Shown here: positions 8,747-8,780 of the stretch, one piece after another | How the letters are laid out: each line of letters begins with the position of its first letter | Position numbering within the stretch: position 1 is the stretch's first letter | NCBI GenBank assembly: GCA_002308815.1 | Contig: DBVX01000099.1 | Span: forward strand, 4,341-13,120 | DNA from: Bacteroidales bacterium UBA1253 | GTDB lineage: Bacteria; Bacteroidota; Bacteroidia; Bacteroidales; Paludibacteraceae | Length of the DNA stretch: 8,780 nucleotides | Direction of reading: 5' to 3' | Program-made: the position numbers and the translations under genes | The notes under the pieces: model-generated | What the model was told of the DNA's origin: nothing | The model's database searches: none | Seen by the model: only the letters and a program-made list of their open reading frames with translations

Positions 8747-8780
8747 ATGAAAAAAAGTCTTTTAATCGTAGCGGCAGGCG
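8747..8780 (+). CDS. Start of a secreted or outer-membrane protein gene, possibly porV (3' end outside window)
   Basis: Only 11 codons are visible: an ATG, two lysines, a serine and then a hydrophobic run (MKKSLLIVAAG). This is the charged N-region and beginning of the hydrophobic core of a Sec signal peptide, so the product is probably exported. In Porphyromonas gingivalis, porU is directly followed by porV (lptO), the outer-membrane beta-barrel partner that shuttles cargo to PorU. That neighbourhood makes porV the first candidate, but nothing in the visible residues is specific to it. The A-rich stretch just upstream is typical of Bacteroidota translation starts. Confidence 0.6.
   Translation, partial: MKKSLLIVAAG

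Overview
This window is bacterial and fits the order Bacteroidales (phylum Bacteroidota). The main reasons are a complete PorU-type peptidase of the type IX secretion system, which is found only in this phylum, and weak Shine-Dalgarno signals. Genus cannot be settled by eye. All convincing genes lie on the + strand and fill the window almost completely.

Layout: (1) 1-599, the 3' end of nusA, cut by the window edge. (2) 605-3409, complete infB (translation initiation factor IF-2). (3) 3413-4726, complete der (double GTPase for 50S ribosome assembly). (4) 4732-5256, a short FAH-fold protein (fumarylacetoacetate hydrolase family). It probably starts at a TTG, and its usual metal-binding Glu-x-Glu is replaced by Cys-x-Cys. 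(5) 5253-8654, porU, the cell-surface sortase/peptidase of type IX secretion, overlapping gene 4 by ATGA. (6) 8747-8780, the first 11 codons of a gene with a signal-peptide-like start, possibly porV. Gaps between genes 1 to 5 are 5, 3, 5 and -4 nt, so they look like one transcription unit. The only real intergenic stretch is the 92 nt after porU.

The genes join two themes. The first three serve transcription elongation, translation initiation and ribosome assembly. PorU then acts at the outer membrane, removing the C-terminal signal of secreted cargo and attaching it to the surface. The FAH-like gene sits at the join and is translationally coupled to porU.

Two things deserve a second look. 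First, base composition and codon use change sharply inside infB, between about 2280 and 2460. The upstream side is AT-richer and prefers TTG for leucine; the downstream side is GC-rich and prefers CTG and CTC. This may mark a recombination boundary or a chimeric assembly. Second, the FAH-like protein looks like a pseudoenzyme or a repurposed metal protein. No mobile element, CRISPR array, tRNA, rRNA or clear terminator was seen.
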